64,000 nt of DNA from Fervidobacterium sp. GTDB taxonomy: Bacteria; Thermotogota; Thermotogae; Thermotogales; Fervidobacteriaceae. Made by a program: the position numbers and the translations under genes. Below are positions 26,499 to 35,020 of the stretch, one piece after another. Every line of letters begins with the position of its first letter. Positions within the stretch are counted from its first letter, which is position 1. Below the pieces are notes generated by a model. The model worked only from the letters and a program-made list of their open reading frames with translations, did no database searches and was not told where the DNA came from. Location: contig JANZZV010000009.1 in the NCBI GenBank assembly GCA_026419195.1, positions 17,683 to 81,682 of the forward strand, in the 5' to 3' direction.

Positions 26499-28094
26499 AT
26501 GGATTATGTACTTGAGATGAAAAACATAAACAAATCTTATTATGGGAATCAGGTATTGAAAAACGTTTCAATTTCTCTAAGACGCGGCGAAATACTTGGT
26601 CTTGTTGGCGAAAATGGTGCTGGCAAGTCTACACTGATGAACATACTTTTTGGTATGCCCGTAATCCATTCAACCGGTGGTTTCGAAGGAGAGATTTACT
26701 TCGATGGTCAAAAAGTAGATATCAATTCACCGGTAAAAGCTATGGAACTTGGCATTGGAATGGTTCACCAAGAGTTCATGTTATTGCCAGGTTTTAGCGT
26801 TACCGAGAACATAAAATTGAATCGCGAAATCACAAAACCAAATTTTGTGAGTAAAATTTTTGGCAAAAAACTTGAAACATTAGACATTGGTTTAATGAAA
26901 AAAGATGCGCGCATAGCTTTGGACACAATAGGGATGCATACAATTGATGAGATGTTACCTGTGGCTGGACTTCCTGTTGCACACAAACAGTTTGTTGAAA
27001 TCGCAAGAGAGATTGATAAAAAATCATTGAAACTACTTGTTTTAGACGAACCAACAGCAGTGCTAACTGAAAGCGAAGCAGAAACTCTGTTGAACGCCAT
27101 AAGGATTTTGTCAGATAAGGGTATAGGGATAATTTTTATATCTCATAGGTTACATGAAGTGTTAGAAGTTGCCGATAAAATTGTAGTTATGAGGGATGGA
27201 AGTGTGGTAGCTGATGGTAAGAAAGAAGAATTCACTATAACGCAAATTGCCGAAAAGATGGTTGGTAGAAAAGTTGAAAAGGTGGAACTACCAAAACGGA
27301 AATTTAAATTGAGTGATGACAGAATAATAATGTCTATAAGAGATTTGTATGTTTCGATGCCTGGAGAAGAGGTGAGAGGTTTCTCAATAGATATTAGAGA
27401 GGGAGAAATACTTGGAATTGGTGGACTCGCTGGTCAAGGAAAACTTGGTATAGCCAATGGAATCTTTGGTATGTATCCCGCATCTGGTAATGTAACTTAC
27501 AGAGGAAATACATATCAATTAAATTCTCCACTTTTTGCCCTTAAGAATGGAATAGTTTACGTTTCTGAAGATAGACGAGGCGTTGGTTTGTTACTTGATG
27601 AATCTGTTGAGATGAATATTGCAGCTACCGCTATAGAAGCTTTTGGAATGTTTATTAAAAGATTTTTGGGTATAAAAATCTACGATAAGAAAGGTATTAG
27701 AAAGCACGCAATGGAACTAATAAAAGAACTCGATATACGTTGTAAAGGTCCTGCACAACCTGTACGAAGGTTGAGTGGAGGAAATCAGCAAAAGGTTTGT
27801 TTGGCACGAGCATTTACTCTTAATCCTACTTTGCTGTTTGTTTCCGAACCAACACGGGGAATTGATGTTGGAGCGAAAAAGCTCGTGCTTGATTATTTGG
27901 TTAAACTTAACAGAGATCATGGAATAACTATTGTGTTGACATCGAGCGAATTGGCAGAGTTAAAGTCTATATGTGACAGAATAGCAATTATATGTGAAGG
28001 AAAGCTCTCTGCAATATTGCCTCCTGATGCATCAGATGCCGATTTCGGATTAGCTATGGCCGGTGAATTGAAAGGAGTGAAGACACATGAATAA
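26499..28094 (+). CDS. ABC transporter ATPase, two nucleotide-binding domains (RbsA/BmpA-type)
   Basis: A 531-residue cytoplasmic ATPase with two domains in tandem. Domain 1 has Walker A GENGAGKST, Walker B LLVLDEPTAVL and a relaxed signature (GLPVAHKQFVEIAR). Domain 2 has a degenerate Walker A (GGLAGQGKLGI), signature RLSGGNQQKV and FVSEPTRGIDVG. This asymmetry is normal for the ribose/galactose/nucleoside importer family. It overlaps the first permease by eight bases. Confidence 0.9.
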   Translation: MDYVLEMKNINKSYYGNQVLKNVSISLRRGEILGLVGENGAGKSTLMNILFGMPVIHSTGGFEGEIYFDGQKVDINSPVKAMELGIGMVHQEFMLLPGFSVTENIKLNREITKPNFVSKIFGKKLETLDIGLMKKDARIALDTIGMHTIDEMLPVAGLPVAHKQFVEIAREIDKKSLKLLVLDEPTAVLTESEAETLLNAIRILSDKGIGIIFISHRLHEVLEVADKIVVMRDGSVVADGKKEEFTITQIAEKMVGRKVEKVELPKRKFKLSDDRIIMSIRDLYVSMPGEEVRGFSIDIREGEILGIGGLAGQGKLGIANGIFGMYPASGNVTYRGNTYQLNSPLFALKNGIVYVSEDRRGVGLLLDESVEMNIAATAIEAFGMFIKRFLGIKIYDKKGIRKHAMELIKELDIRCKGPAQPVRRLSGGNQQKVCLARAFTLNPTLLFVSEPTRGIDVGAKKLVLDYLVKLNRDHGITIVLTSSELAELKSICDRIAIICEGKLSAILPPDASDADFGLAMAGELKGVKTHE

Positions 28095-29142
28095 AATTTT
28101 TGATTACATAAAATCTCTTTTAAAAAATACCGATATTCCTACACTAGTTATAATACTCTTTTTGATAGGACTTTTTATATTAGCCGCAGGGACGAAAATG
28201 TCGATTCCTTCACTTCTCAGTGACTCTATAGTCAGAGTGGGTATGAACGGGGTCTTGGTTCTTGCCATGCTGCCTACGATACGTGCAGGTATAGGCCCAA
28301 ACTTTGGTTTACCTGTTGGTATAATCGGTGGACTGCTTGGTGGACTTATAGTTATGCAACTGCAATTAACAGGTTTTTATGGTTTTCTCGTAGCTATGAT
28401 AATTTCTGTACTATTCAACCTTGTACTTGGATTCATCTATGCATGGTTACTTGACAAAGTGCGAGGTCAAGAAATGATGGTGGAAACTTACGTTGGATAC
28501 TCTATTGTTGCGTTTATGTCTATAATGTGGCTCGTGCTACCATTTAGTAATCCAGAAATGATATGGGCAATTGGTGGAAAGGGTTTAAGATACACACTCA
28601 CTTTACAAAATTACTTTGATAAAGTTTTAAACAATTTCTTAAAATTCCAGATAGGTAAAGATTTTTACTTTCCAACTGGTCTTATAATTTTCTTCGCGCT
28701 AAGTTGTTTTGTTGTTAGCTTGTTTTTTAAAACAAAAATGGGGTTGGCGATTGACTTAACAGGTCAAAATGAATTGTACGCTATAAGTTCAGGCGTGAAT
28801 CCAAAAAAAGCAAGGAGAAATGCTGTTGTTTTATCGACAATAATAGCTGGTATAGGTATTTTGGTATATGCGCAAAGTTATGGATTTTTGCAACTTTACC
28901 AGGCTCCTTTATTTATGACTTTTCCAGCTGTTGCGTCAATTCTTATAGGAGGTGCGTCGATAAAGAGGGCAAGTATAACTAATGTTGTGCTAGGTACTGT
29001 GGTTTTTCAAACACTTCTTACTGTCTCCTTACCAGTTTTGAGCCAAGTAACACGGGGCGATGTAACCGAGGTCATGAGACTGATAGTTAGTAATGGAATG
29101 ATACTTTACGCACTTACACGTGCCCCAAAGGAGGCGAATTAA
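28087..29142 (+). CDS. ABC transporter permease, first subunit
   Basis: A 351-residue inner-membrane protein with about nine hydrophobic segments, of the BPD_transp_2 family (RbsC/BmpA-partner type). The cytoplasmic coupling segment lies in TKMGLAIDLTGQNELYAISSGVNPKKARR, followed by the family's glycine-rich SILIGGASIKRASI. It pairs with the next gene to form a heterodimeric channel. Starts eight bases inside the ATPase gene. Confidence 0.88.
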   Translation: MNKIFDYIKSLLKNTDIPTLVIILFLIGLFILAAGTKMSIPSLLSDSIVRVGMNGVLVLAMLPTIRAGIGPNFGLPVGIIGGLLGGLIVMQLQLTGFYGFLVAMIISVLFNLVLGFIYAWLLDKVRGQEMMVETYVGYSIVAFMSIMWLVLPFSNPEMIWAIGGKGLRYTLTLQNYFDKVLNNFLKFQIGKDFYFPTGLIIFFALSCFVVSLFFKTKMGLAIDLTGQNELYAISSGVNPKKARRNAVVLSTIIAGIGILVYAQSYGFLQLYQAPLFMTFPAVASILIGGASIKRASITNVVLGTVVFQTLLTVSLPVLSQVTRGDVTEVMRLIVSNGMILYALTRAPKEAN

Positions 29143-29143
29143 G

Positions 29144-30208
29144 ATGGAAAGAAAATTTAATATTAAAAATATACTCTTGAACAACATTGTTCCAATTGCA
29201 TTTTTTCTTTTGACTTTAGGAGCTGTTCTTGTTGCAAGGATACCCGTGTTATTTTTACTTTCTGAGATAGTTAGAAGATTAAGTAGAAACACTTTTCTTG
29301 TTCTTGCACTCATCATCCCAGTGATAGCTGGTTTGGGTCTAAATTTCGCAATTGTACTCGGTGCGATGGCAGCGCAAGCGGCTTTGTTCTTTGTTGTGGA
29401 CTGGGGAATCACTGGCCTGAAAGGGATACTGCTTGCAATGGTAATTGCAGGTGTCATATCTGTAGGCCTTGGTTGGATTGTCGGTAGAACCTTGAACAGA
29501 GCAAAGGGTCGCGAGATGATAACTTCCATGATTCTTGGCTTCTTTGCCAATGGTGTTTACCAGCTTATATTCTTGTTTTTTGTTGGTTCATTGATACCGT
29601 TCAAAAAAACAGAATTCTTACTTCCACAGGGAGTTGGATTGAGAAATACTGTTGATCTCTATGGTATAGTTGATAGTGCGTTAAACAATATTTGGACTGT
29701 AAATATTAAATTTATAACCTTTTACATGGTACCACTGTTGATAATCGTAGGACTTTGTTTATTGTTGACATTCCTTTTAAAAACTAAGCTTGGACAGGAT
29801 TTCAAAGCAGTTGGTCAAGATATGCACGTTGCTCAAACAGCTGGTATAAATGTCAACTCAACACGCGTGACTGCCATTATAATATCAACGGTTCTTGCAG
29901 CCATAGGTCAGATTATATACCTTCAGGATATTGGAACAATAAATACTTACAACAGTCATGAACAAATAGGTCTTTTCTCTATTGCAGCACTTCTCGTTGG
30001 TGGTGCAAGCACAAGGAAAGCAAACATATGGAATGCCATAATTGGTGTTTTACTATTTCACACGCTTTTTATTGTTGCACCAAGTGCTGGAAACAAACTT
30101 TTTGGTCAACCACAAATAGGTGAATTCTTCAGAGAATTTATTGCATACGCAGTCATAGCCTTTGCTCTTGCAATGCATGGTTGGAAATCACGAAGGGGAG
30201 CACATTAA
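29144..30208 (+). CDS. ABC transporter permease, second subunit
   Basis: A 354-residue BPD_transp_2 family membrane protein; start at ATG 29144 behind AAAGGAGG, one base after the preceding stop. It has the same coupling region (TKLGQDFKAVGQDMHVAQTAGINV) and ALLVGGASTRKANIW, so it is a diverged paralogue of the first permease. Last gene of the importer operon; a bidirectional terminator follows. Confidence 0.88.
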   Translation: MERKFNIKNILLNNIVPIAFFLLTLGAVLVARIPVLFLLSEIVRRLSRNTFLVLALIIPVIAGLGLNFAIVLGAMAAQAALFFVVDWGITGLKGILLAMVIAGVISVGLGWIVGRTLNRAKGREMITSMILGFFANGVYQLIFLFFVGSLIPFKKTEFLLPQGVGLRNTVDLYGIVDSALNNIWTVNIKFITFYMVPLLIIVGLCLLLTFLLKTKLGQDFKAVGQDMHVAQTAGINVNSTRVTAIIISTVLAAIGQIIYLQDIGTINTYNSHEQIGLFSIAALLVGGASTRKANIWNAIIGVLLFHTLFIVAPSAGNKLFGQPQIGEFFREFIAYAVIAFALAMHGWKSRRGAH

Positions 30209-30231
30209 GAGTAACTAAATTTGAAGTTTCT

Positions 30232-30273
30232 AAAAAAACAGTCTACACCAAAATAGGTGTAGACTGTTTTTTT
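30232..30273. terminator. bidirectional intrinsic terminator
   Basis: AAAAAAACAGTCTACACC (30232-30249) pairs perfectly with GGTGTAGACTGTTTTTTT (30256-30273). The A-run and T-run on either side let it stop the importer operon from the left and the esterase gene from the right; it reaches the last two bases of the latter. Confidence 0.92.
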
Positions 30274-31006
30274 AAACCTTTTTCTTGCTGAAAAGCCATT
30301 CTTTCATTTCACTATTGTTATATGCGAGTATCCATGATGCATGTGGTGGTATTTGTAAAGATTTCATATATCCGGCTGGATATTCAGTGTATCTTACCTC
30401 TTTTGCCCCTAATCTTTTCAATTCCTCGACAAGGGTTCTTGAATATTCAACTGGTACTATATCGTCATCTTCTGAATGAAAAAACCATAGCGGAATATGA
30501 AGAATTTCTTTCATTTTGCGTGGATTTCCACCGCCACACACAACCACACCGGCTGCGAATTTGTTTGGACATAAGGTAAGTAAAGCAATCGTACCAAATC
30601 CTCCCATCGATAATCCAGTTACGTATATTCGATTCTTGTCAATCGGGAACCTCTCAGTCAGCTGGTCTATGATAAGCGACACAGCAGCAATTAAAGAATT
30701 AGGTCCTAATTTAAGCATCTCGTTGTACATTCTAAACGAAGTTCCCCAGTATCCATTAGATGGGCATTGTGGAGCAAGGACAAAACAAGGATGTTTTTGC
30801 TGAAAATCCGGATTTGCCCATGTAGTAGCCCCCTCGTTTGCCGTTATATGCCTTTCGTTGTCTTCTCCACGTTCACCAGCGCCATGCAAAAAAACAACAA
30901 GCGGATATCCTTGCCCATTTATAATATTTGGTATGAACAATCTGTAAGGTAATCTAACATGTCCATCCTCATAAATAAAAGGTTTAAACAATTCTAAATA
31001 ATTCAT
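30272..31006 (-). CDS. alpha/beta hydrolase, esterase/peptidase S9-like
   Basis: A 244-residue soluble hydrolase. Oxyanion region VVFLHGAGERGED, nucleophile elbow TGLSMGGFG with the catalytic Ser, acid in HSEDDDIVPVEYS, and His in PPHASW complete a triad. The build matches small carboxylesterases called phospholipase/carboxylesterase or poly-beta-hydroxybutyrate depolymerase-like proteins. No signal peptide, so it acts in the cytoplasm. Natural substrate unknown. Confidence 0.82.
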   Translation of the reverse strand: MNYLELFKPFIYEDGHVRLPYRLFIPNIINGQGYPLVVFLHGAGERGEDNERHITANEGATTWANPDFQQKHPCFVLAPQCPSNGYWGTSFRMYNEMLKLGPNSLIAAVSLIIDQLTERFPIDKNRIYVTGLSMGGFGTIALLTLCPNKFAAGVVVCGGGNPRKMKEILHIPLWFFHSEDDDIVPVEYSRTLVEELKRLGAKEVRYTEYPAGYMKSLQIPPHASWILAYNNSEMKEWLFSKKKV

Positions 31007-31105
31007 AACATCACCTCCAATAAAAATATTATAGCACCTTCACAGAGAAGTGATACAATAAATACTATGAACAAGAAATCTTGCACTCAATTAAGGAGGA
31101 GGAAA

Positions 31106-31489
31106 ATGGAATTGACGAGAATCCTTGCTGTTGGAATTGGGGGTTTTGTGGGTAGCGTGTTGCGCTATTTCGTGTCACTTCACATGAACGAAATATTTCC
31201 CGAAACGTTTATACCGTATGGTACATTGATCGTAAACGTCGCAGGAAGCTTTTTAATTGGCATAATAATGGAGTTATCAATCTATGCAAATATAGACTCA
31301 ACACTTAGGTTATTCCTTTCCACTGGAATTATTGGTGGATTAACAACTTTCTCCACAATGAGTTACGAAACTGTAGCTCTGATAACAAATTCACAGTATT
31401 ATTATGCAATGATAAATGTAATTCTTAATTTGTTTTTGGGACTCTCAGCTGCATTCGCTGGAAAGATTGTGGTTGATATATTAGTATAG
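31106..31489 (+). CDS. crcB: fluoride channel CrcB/Fluc
   Basis: A 127-residue membrane protein with four hydrophobic segments that forms a dimeric fluoride exporter. Start at ATG 31106 behind AAGGAGGAGG. Family residues: GGFVGSVLRYFVS, GTLIVNVAGSFLIGI with the pore Asn, and GGLTTFSTMSYE with the polar track and Na-site region. I looked for a fluoride riboswitch upstream and found none. A DUF190 gene follows after 278 bases. Confidence 0.93.
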   Translation: MELTRILAVGIGGFVGSVLRYFVSLHMNEIFPETFIPYGTLIVNVAGSFLIGIIMELSIYANIDSTLRLFLSTGIIGGLTTFSTMSYETVALITNSQYYYAMINVILNLFLGLSAAFAGKIVVDILV

Positions 31490-31767
31490 AATTTTATAGA
31501 ATTTTTTGGAATACAATACTTTAGGTATACTAAAATACTTAGTGTTCCATATCTTACTATTTACTAACATACTCTCATCTATAAACCATAGTAAATATAT
31601 TGTCAATATACACTTGTTTAATACTAATTTGTTCTATATATAAAAGTTTATTAGTCTAAAAATATTCTTCCAATAATGAAATATTTTCTTAATATTACCA
31701 AAGTCAATTAGCTATCCACGCTTTCATCAGATAATACTAATTCCATTAAAGAAATGGAGGAAACAAT
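31490..31767. other. AT-rich spacer between crcB and the DUF190 gene
   Basis: Very AT-rich, with no open frame of note and no clear terminator. TACTTTAGGTATACTAAAATACTTAGTG contains imperfect small repeats. A ribosome-binding site, ATGGAGG, precedes the DUF190 start. Confidence 0.5.
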
Positions 31768-32106
31768 ATGGAGGATTTTTTAGGTACGTTTATAAAGATA
31801 TACGTGCGAGAAAATGAAAGATGTAAAGAGTTTCACAACAAACCATTAAACAGAGTAATCGCGGAGATAGCACTTGAGGTTGGTATAACTGATTTCGTCG
31901 AATACAAAGCAATTGAGGGGTTTATATTTGACAAAAAATTACACACAACTATCAAAGAAGTTGTACAGCCATCGTTACCGATAATTATTGAGTTGTTTGC
32001 CAGTGACGAGCTCGCTCAAAGATTTCTCGAAAAAATTAAATTGTACTTAAACAATTCCGCAGTTTTTGTCTTTAACGATGTTCGTGGTATGTTCTTTAGA
32101 AGATGA
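31768..32106 (+). CDS. DUF190 family PII-like protein
   Basis: A 112-residue soluble protein. It has the DUF190 pattern: FIKIYVRENERCKEFHNKPLNR, then a helix-strand unit (IAEIALEVGITDFVEYKAIEGF), and SLPIIIELFASDELAQRFLEKIK. The fold is ferredoxin-like, close to PII signal proteins. DUF190 genes are often next to or fused with crcB, which fits the gene order here and suggests a role in regulating the fluoride channel or sensing a linked ligand. Direct evidence for that is lacking. Confidence 0.8.
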   Translation: MEDFLGTFIKIYVRENERCKEFHNKPLNRVIAEIALEVGITDFVEYKAIEGFIFDKKLHTTIKEVVQPSLPIIIELFASDELAQRFLEKIKLYLNNSAVFVFNDVRGMFFRR

Positions 32107-32651
32107 TATAACTTTGATATTTATCCTTGCTTGTCTTCATAAAAATCAAGTTTTTAAATTAGCAAAGATTAGTATCTACTTAGTTGTTTCGTTACTTATT
32201 TAGGCTTTTCATAAAACTCTCCATAAGTTGGTGTTTGTAAATCCTAACTCACAAATAGCTATGCGCATAAATAAAGTATTTACAAGCTTTTTTAATATAC
32301 ATAAAATGCAATATAAGAAACCTTATATTGCATCTTTTCTAAGTACGTGCCTATTATTTACTAAATCTCGTTTTTAAGAGTTGAATCATTTTGCAGAGAA
32401 ACCTAACTATGCACGTACAACCTAATTAAATTATTAATAGAAAATCAAAATAGTCTATAGTATAGTGTTTGTTTAAGCATACTACTAGTATAATTATAAA
32501 TTAATTAGCCTTAAAACAACTACTTAAAATAAGTAAATACAATGATATATATTGTATATACTTACTTTTACCAAAATTACTGAAAGATTTTCCTGCAAGT
32601 CTCAGTTTACAAATTGTAGTTTCTTAAAGAACGTATTGAGGAGACTTAAGT
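32107..32651. other. AT-rich intergenic island with inverted repeats
   Basis: About 545 bases without a gene. ATGCAATATAAG (32306-32317) and CTTATATTGCAT (32322-32333) form a perfect 12-bp hairpin with a 4-base loop and may be a terminator. GTACGTGC (32343-32350) and GCACGTAC (32411-32418) form an 8-bp inverted repeat 60 bases apart. Several TATAAT-like sequences occur, for example near 32490. A leader for the small ORF at 32652 probably lies at the right end. No tRNA, no recognised RNA family. Confidence 0.5.
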
Positions 32652-32774
32652 TTGTTTAGGTATGTTGTCTTTGTGGTATTTTTGATTGGTGGTTTTGGCC
32701 TTTGGTTGTTTTTGCTGTGGGGTGTCGATTCAACAAGAGCATTCTTAGGCGAGCAGAATTTTTTAAAGGGTTGA
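32652..32774 (+). CDS. putative small membrane protein (40 residues)
   Basis: TTG at 32652 follows GAGGAG (32638-32643) by eight bases and opens a 40-codon frame ending TGA at 32774. The product starts MFRYVVFVVFLIGG, has one strong hydrophobic segment of about 22 residues (VVFVVFLIGGFGLWLFLLWG), then a polar tail DSTRAFLGEQNFLKG. Local base composition (GGT, TTT, GTG codons) differs from the AT-rich surroundings, as expected of a coding stretch. An 8-bp hairpin (32791-32798 with 32815-32822) follows and could end its transcript. No family recognised; it lies before the phosphate-transport pair. Confidence 0.5.
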   Translation: MFRYVVFVVFLIGGFGLWLFLLWGVDSTRAFLGEQNFLKG

Positions 32775-33000
32775 AACAAACCGAAGATTACTCACAGAAA
32801 TTGTTAAGAAATCCTCTGTGAGCTATTTTAGTAGGGAATCATTAACATATTTAGTAAAACAATTAGGCAGTTCTATGATAAGTTTTTTTAAAGCACTAGT
32901 TGTGAAGTTTTTATGTCATTGACATTTTGTTTGTAACATCGCCGTTCAGATCGGTGGTATAATTTTTTCGCATTACGAATCTTTTGAAAGGAGTGTGTTT

Positions 33001-33675
33001 ATGGCAAATATTTTTAATAAACTCATACCTTACAAATCACCACTTGAATTGTTGTTAGAACACTCAAAGCTGTGCGTGGAAGCTTCCCAGATAATGAGAC
33101 AAGCTTTTGAAAAATACTTTGAAGGACAGAATGTGGAAGAACTTTCGAAACAAATAGATAAACTTGAGGATGATGCCGATCGTATAAAGATAAGGGTACG
33201 AGAAATTTACGCAAAATTGAAGTGGACTTATTTTAGTAAAACCGACTTTCTCGATATACTACACAACATGGATTCTATTATAGATCTTGTAGATGATGTT
33301 TTGAAAATGTTAACGATGAACAACGTTAATGAAGTACCAACGGATGTCAGAAATGATATTTTGATGCTTGTAAAACTTGTTTCTGAGAGTGTAGAGCATA
33401 TGAATGAAACAGCCCAGGAACTCAGAACAATAGTAGAATCTGCCTTTTCACCTAAGGAAATTAGATCAGAAGATGAAAGAATTAACCTAGTTGAAAAAGA
33501 AGAGCATTCAAGTGATATTCTTGGATTGACTATAGGTAAGAAACTTTTTGCTAAAAAGTTTGAGCTAAATCCAGTTGATATTGTTTTTCTGAACAGTGTT
33601 GTTGTTCTGTTGATGCGTATTGAAGATAGAGCGAAAAACATTGTGGAAAGAATTAGAATGATAACCCATATATAA
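33001..33675 (+). CDS. PhoU-like DUF47 protein, accessory to Pit transporter
   Basis: A 224-residue all-helical protein; start at ATG 33001, seven bases after AAAGGAG. It matches the DUF47/PhoU-like family: helical bundle with acidic metal-site patterns such as QIDKLEDDADRIKIRVRE, HNMDSIIDLVDDVL and IVFLNSVVVLLMRIEDRAKNIVERIR (quoted in part). Such genes almost always precede a Pit-type phosphate transporter and regulate it; the transporter starts 14 bases after the stop here. Confidence 0.88.
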   Translation: MANIFNKLIPYKSPLELLLEHSKLCVEASQIMRQAFEKYFEGQNVEELSKQIDKLEDDADRIKIRVREIYAKLKWTYFSKTDFLDILHNMDSIIDLVDDVLKMLTMNNVNEVPTDVRNDILMLVKLVSESVEHMNETAQELRTIVESAFSPKEIRSEDERINLVEKEEHSSDILGLTIGKKLFAKKFELNPVDIVFLNSVVVLLMRIEDRAKNIVERIRMITHI

Positions 33676-33689
33676 GGGAGGAAATGACT

Positions 33690-34895
33690 ATGATAATATT
33701 CTTTGCAGTGGTTGTGGGCATGTTCATGGCATTTACCATAGGTGCAAATGACGTTGCCAATGGTATGGCAACGGCTGTTGGTGCACGAGCTATTACCCCA
33801 AAGCAAGCAGCTTTGCTTGCATCCATACTTGAATTTCTTGGAGCTGTTATGTTTGGTGCAACAGTTACGAAAACGATAGCAAACGGAATAGTTTCTATAG
33901 AACACATTACAAATCCTAAGTTAGTGATGTACGGTGCAATTTCTGCTTTACTTGCAGCAAGTGCATGGGTTATGCTGGCTACTATTTTTGCAATGCCTGT
34001 CTCTACTACTCATTCTATAATAGGAGGTATGGTTGGTTTCGGTTTGGTAAGTGGTGGTACTAAAGTGATTTATTGGACAAAATTGTTTAAAATAGTACTT
34101 TCGTGGTTCATTTCGCCAGTGATTGGGGGCTTGCTTGCATTTTTTGTTTTTAAAGTACTTACAATTACTATCCTCCATCGCCCCAGTCCTTTGAATGCTG
34201 CAAAAAAGGTTGCACCGTTGCTAATTGGTTTTACCTTCTTTCTTATTTCATTTCTCTTTTCAGTAAAGACACTAAGGAAAAACTATAGCTCGTCACTCGT
34301 AACCGGAATTGTTTTTTTTGCCGTCTCATGGTTGTTGTCATATTTACTGATAAGAAAATATGCAAAGAAAACTAACAATGAATACAACGCCGTTGAGGGA
34401 ATATTTAAAAATGTGCAGGTCATGACGTCTGCATATGTTTGTTTTTCTCACGGAGCAAACGATGTAGCCAACGCAGTCGGACCTATAGCATTGATATATA
34501 TGATTAATAAGATCCATACTACCCACGTTTCCTCAATTGAAATACCAAAGCACATACTCTTTATCGGTGGGATTGGTATAGCGCTTGGTGTGTTATTGTA
34601 CGGTTATAAAGTTATGCAAACAATAGGACATAATATAACGGAGCTGAACAATACAAGAGGATTTTCAATTGACTTTGGAACCGCAACAACCGTACTTTTG
34701 TCATCTATATTTGGTTTCCCAATAAGTACAACACACACGGTTGTTGGAGCAGTCACTGGTGTAGGACTTGCAAGAGGTATAGAAGTAGTTAATATAGATG
34801 TACTGAAAGATATTGTGATTTCGTGGTTCATAACTGTACCGTTTTCCGCAGGAGTAAGTGCTATTCTTTATCTTGCATTGTCTACATTTTTCTAA
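33690..34895 (+). CDS. pit: low-affinity inorganic phosphate transporter, Pit family
   Basis: A 401-residue membrane protein with about ten to eleven segments. Both inverted family repeats are clear: TIGANDVANGMATAVGARA near the N-terminus and SHGANDVANAVGPIA in the second half; each is followed by FAMPVSTTHSIIG and FGFPISTTHTVVG, which line the phosphate site. Start taken at ATG 33690, eight bases after GGGAGG. Ion coupling (H+ or Na+) cannot be told. A terminator follows at 34918. Confidence 0.92.
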   Translation: MIIFFAVVVGMFMAFTIGANDVANGMATAVGARAITPKQAALLASILEFLGAVMFGATVTKTIANGIVSIEHITNPKLVMYGAISALLAASAWVMLATIFAMPVSTTHSIIGGMVGFGLVSGGTKVIYWTKLFKIVLSWFISPVIGGLLAFFVFKVLTITILHRPSPLNAAKKVAPLLIGFTFFLISFLFSVKTLRKNYSSSLVTGIVFFAVSWLLSYLLIRKYAKKTNNEYNAVEGIFKNVQVMTSAYVCFSHGANDVANAVGPIALIYMINKIHTTHVSSIEIPKHILFIGGIGIALGVLLYGYKVMQTIGHNITELNNTRGFSIDFGTATTVLLSSIFGFPISTTHTVVGAVTGVGLARGIEVVNIDVLKDIVISWFITVPFSAGVSAILYLALSTFF

Positions 34896-34917
34896 GGGTA
34901 ATCCAATAAACATTAGA

Positions 34918-34951
34918 CCCCGAATATTTACCCCGTTCGGGGTTTTATTTT
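34918..34951 (+). terminator. intrinsic terminator
   Basis: CCCCGAA (34918-34924) pairs with TTCGGGG (34936-34942), followed by TTTTATTTTG. It ends the DUF47-pit operon. Confidence 0.8.
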
Positions 34952-35020
34952 GTTTATACACGATCTGGTATAATTGTTATGAATAGCTTCACCAATTATT
35001 ACATAGACGGAGGAGAGAGT

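Noticed and set aside
31007..31105. Fluoride riboswitch upstream of crcB
   Set aside because: The short leader lacks the conserved pseudoknot sequences; only a ribosome-binding site and a weak -10 are visible.
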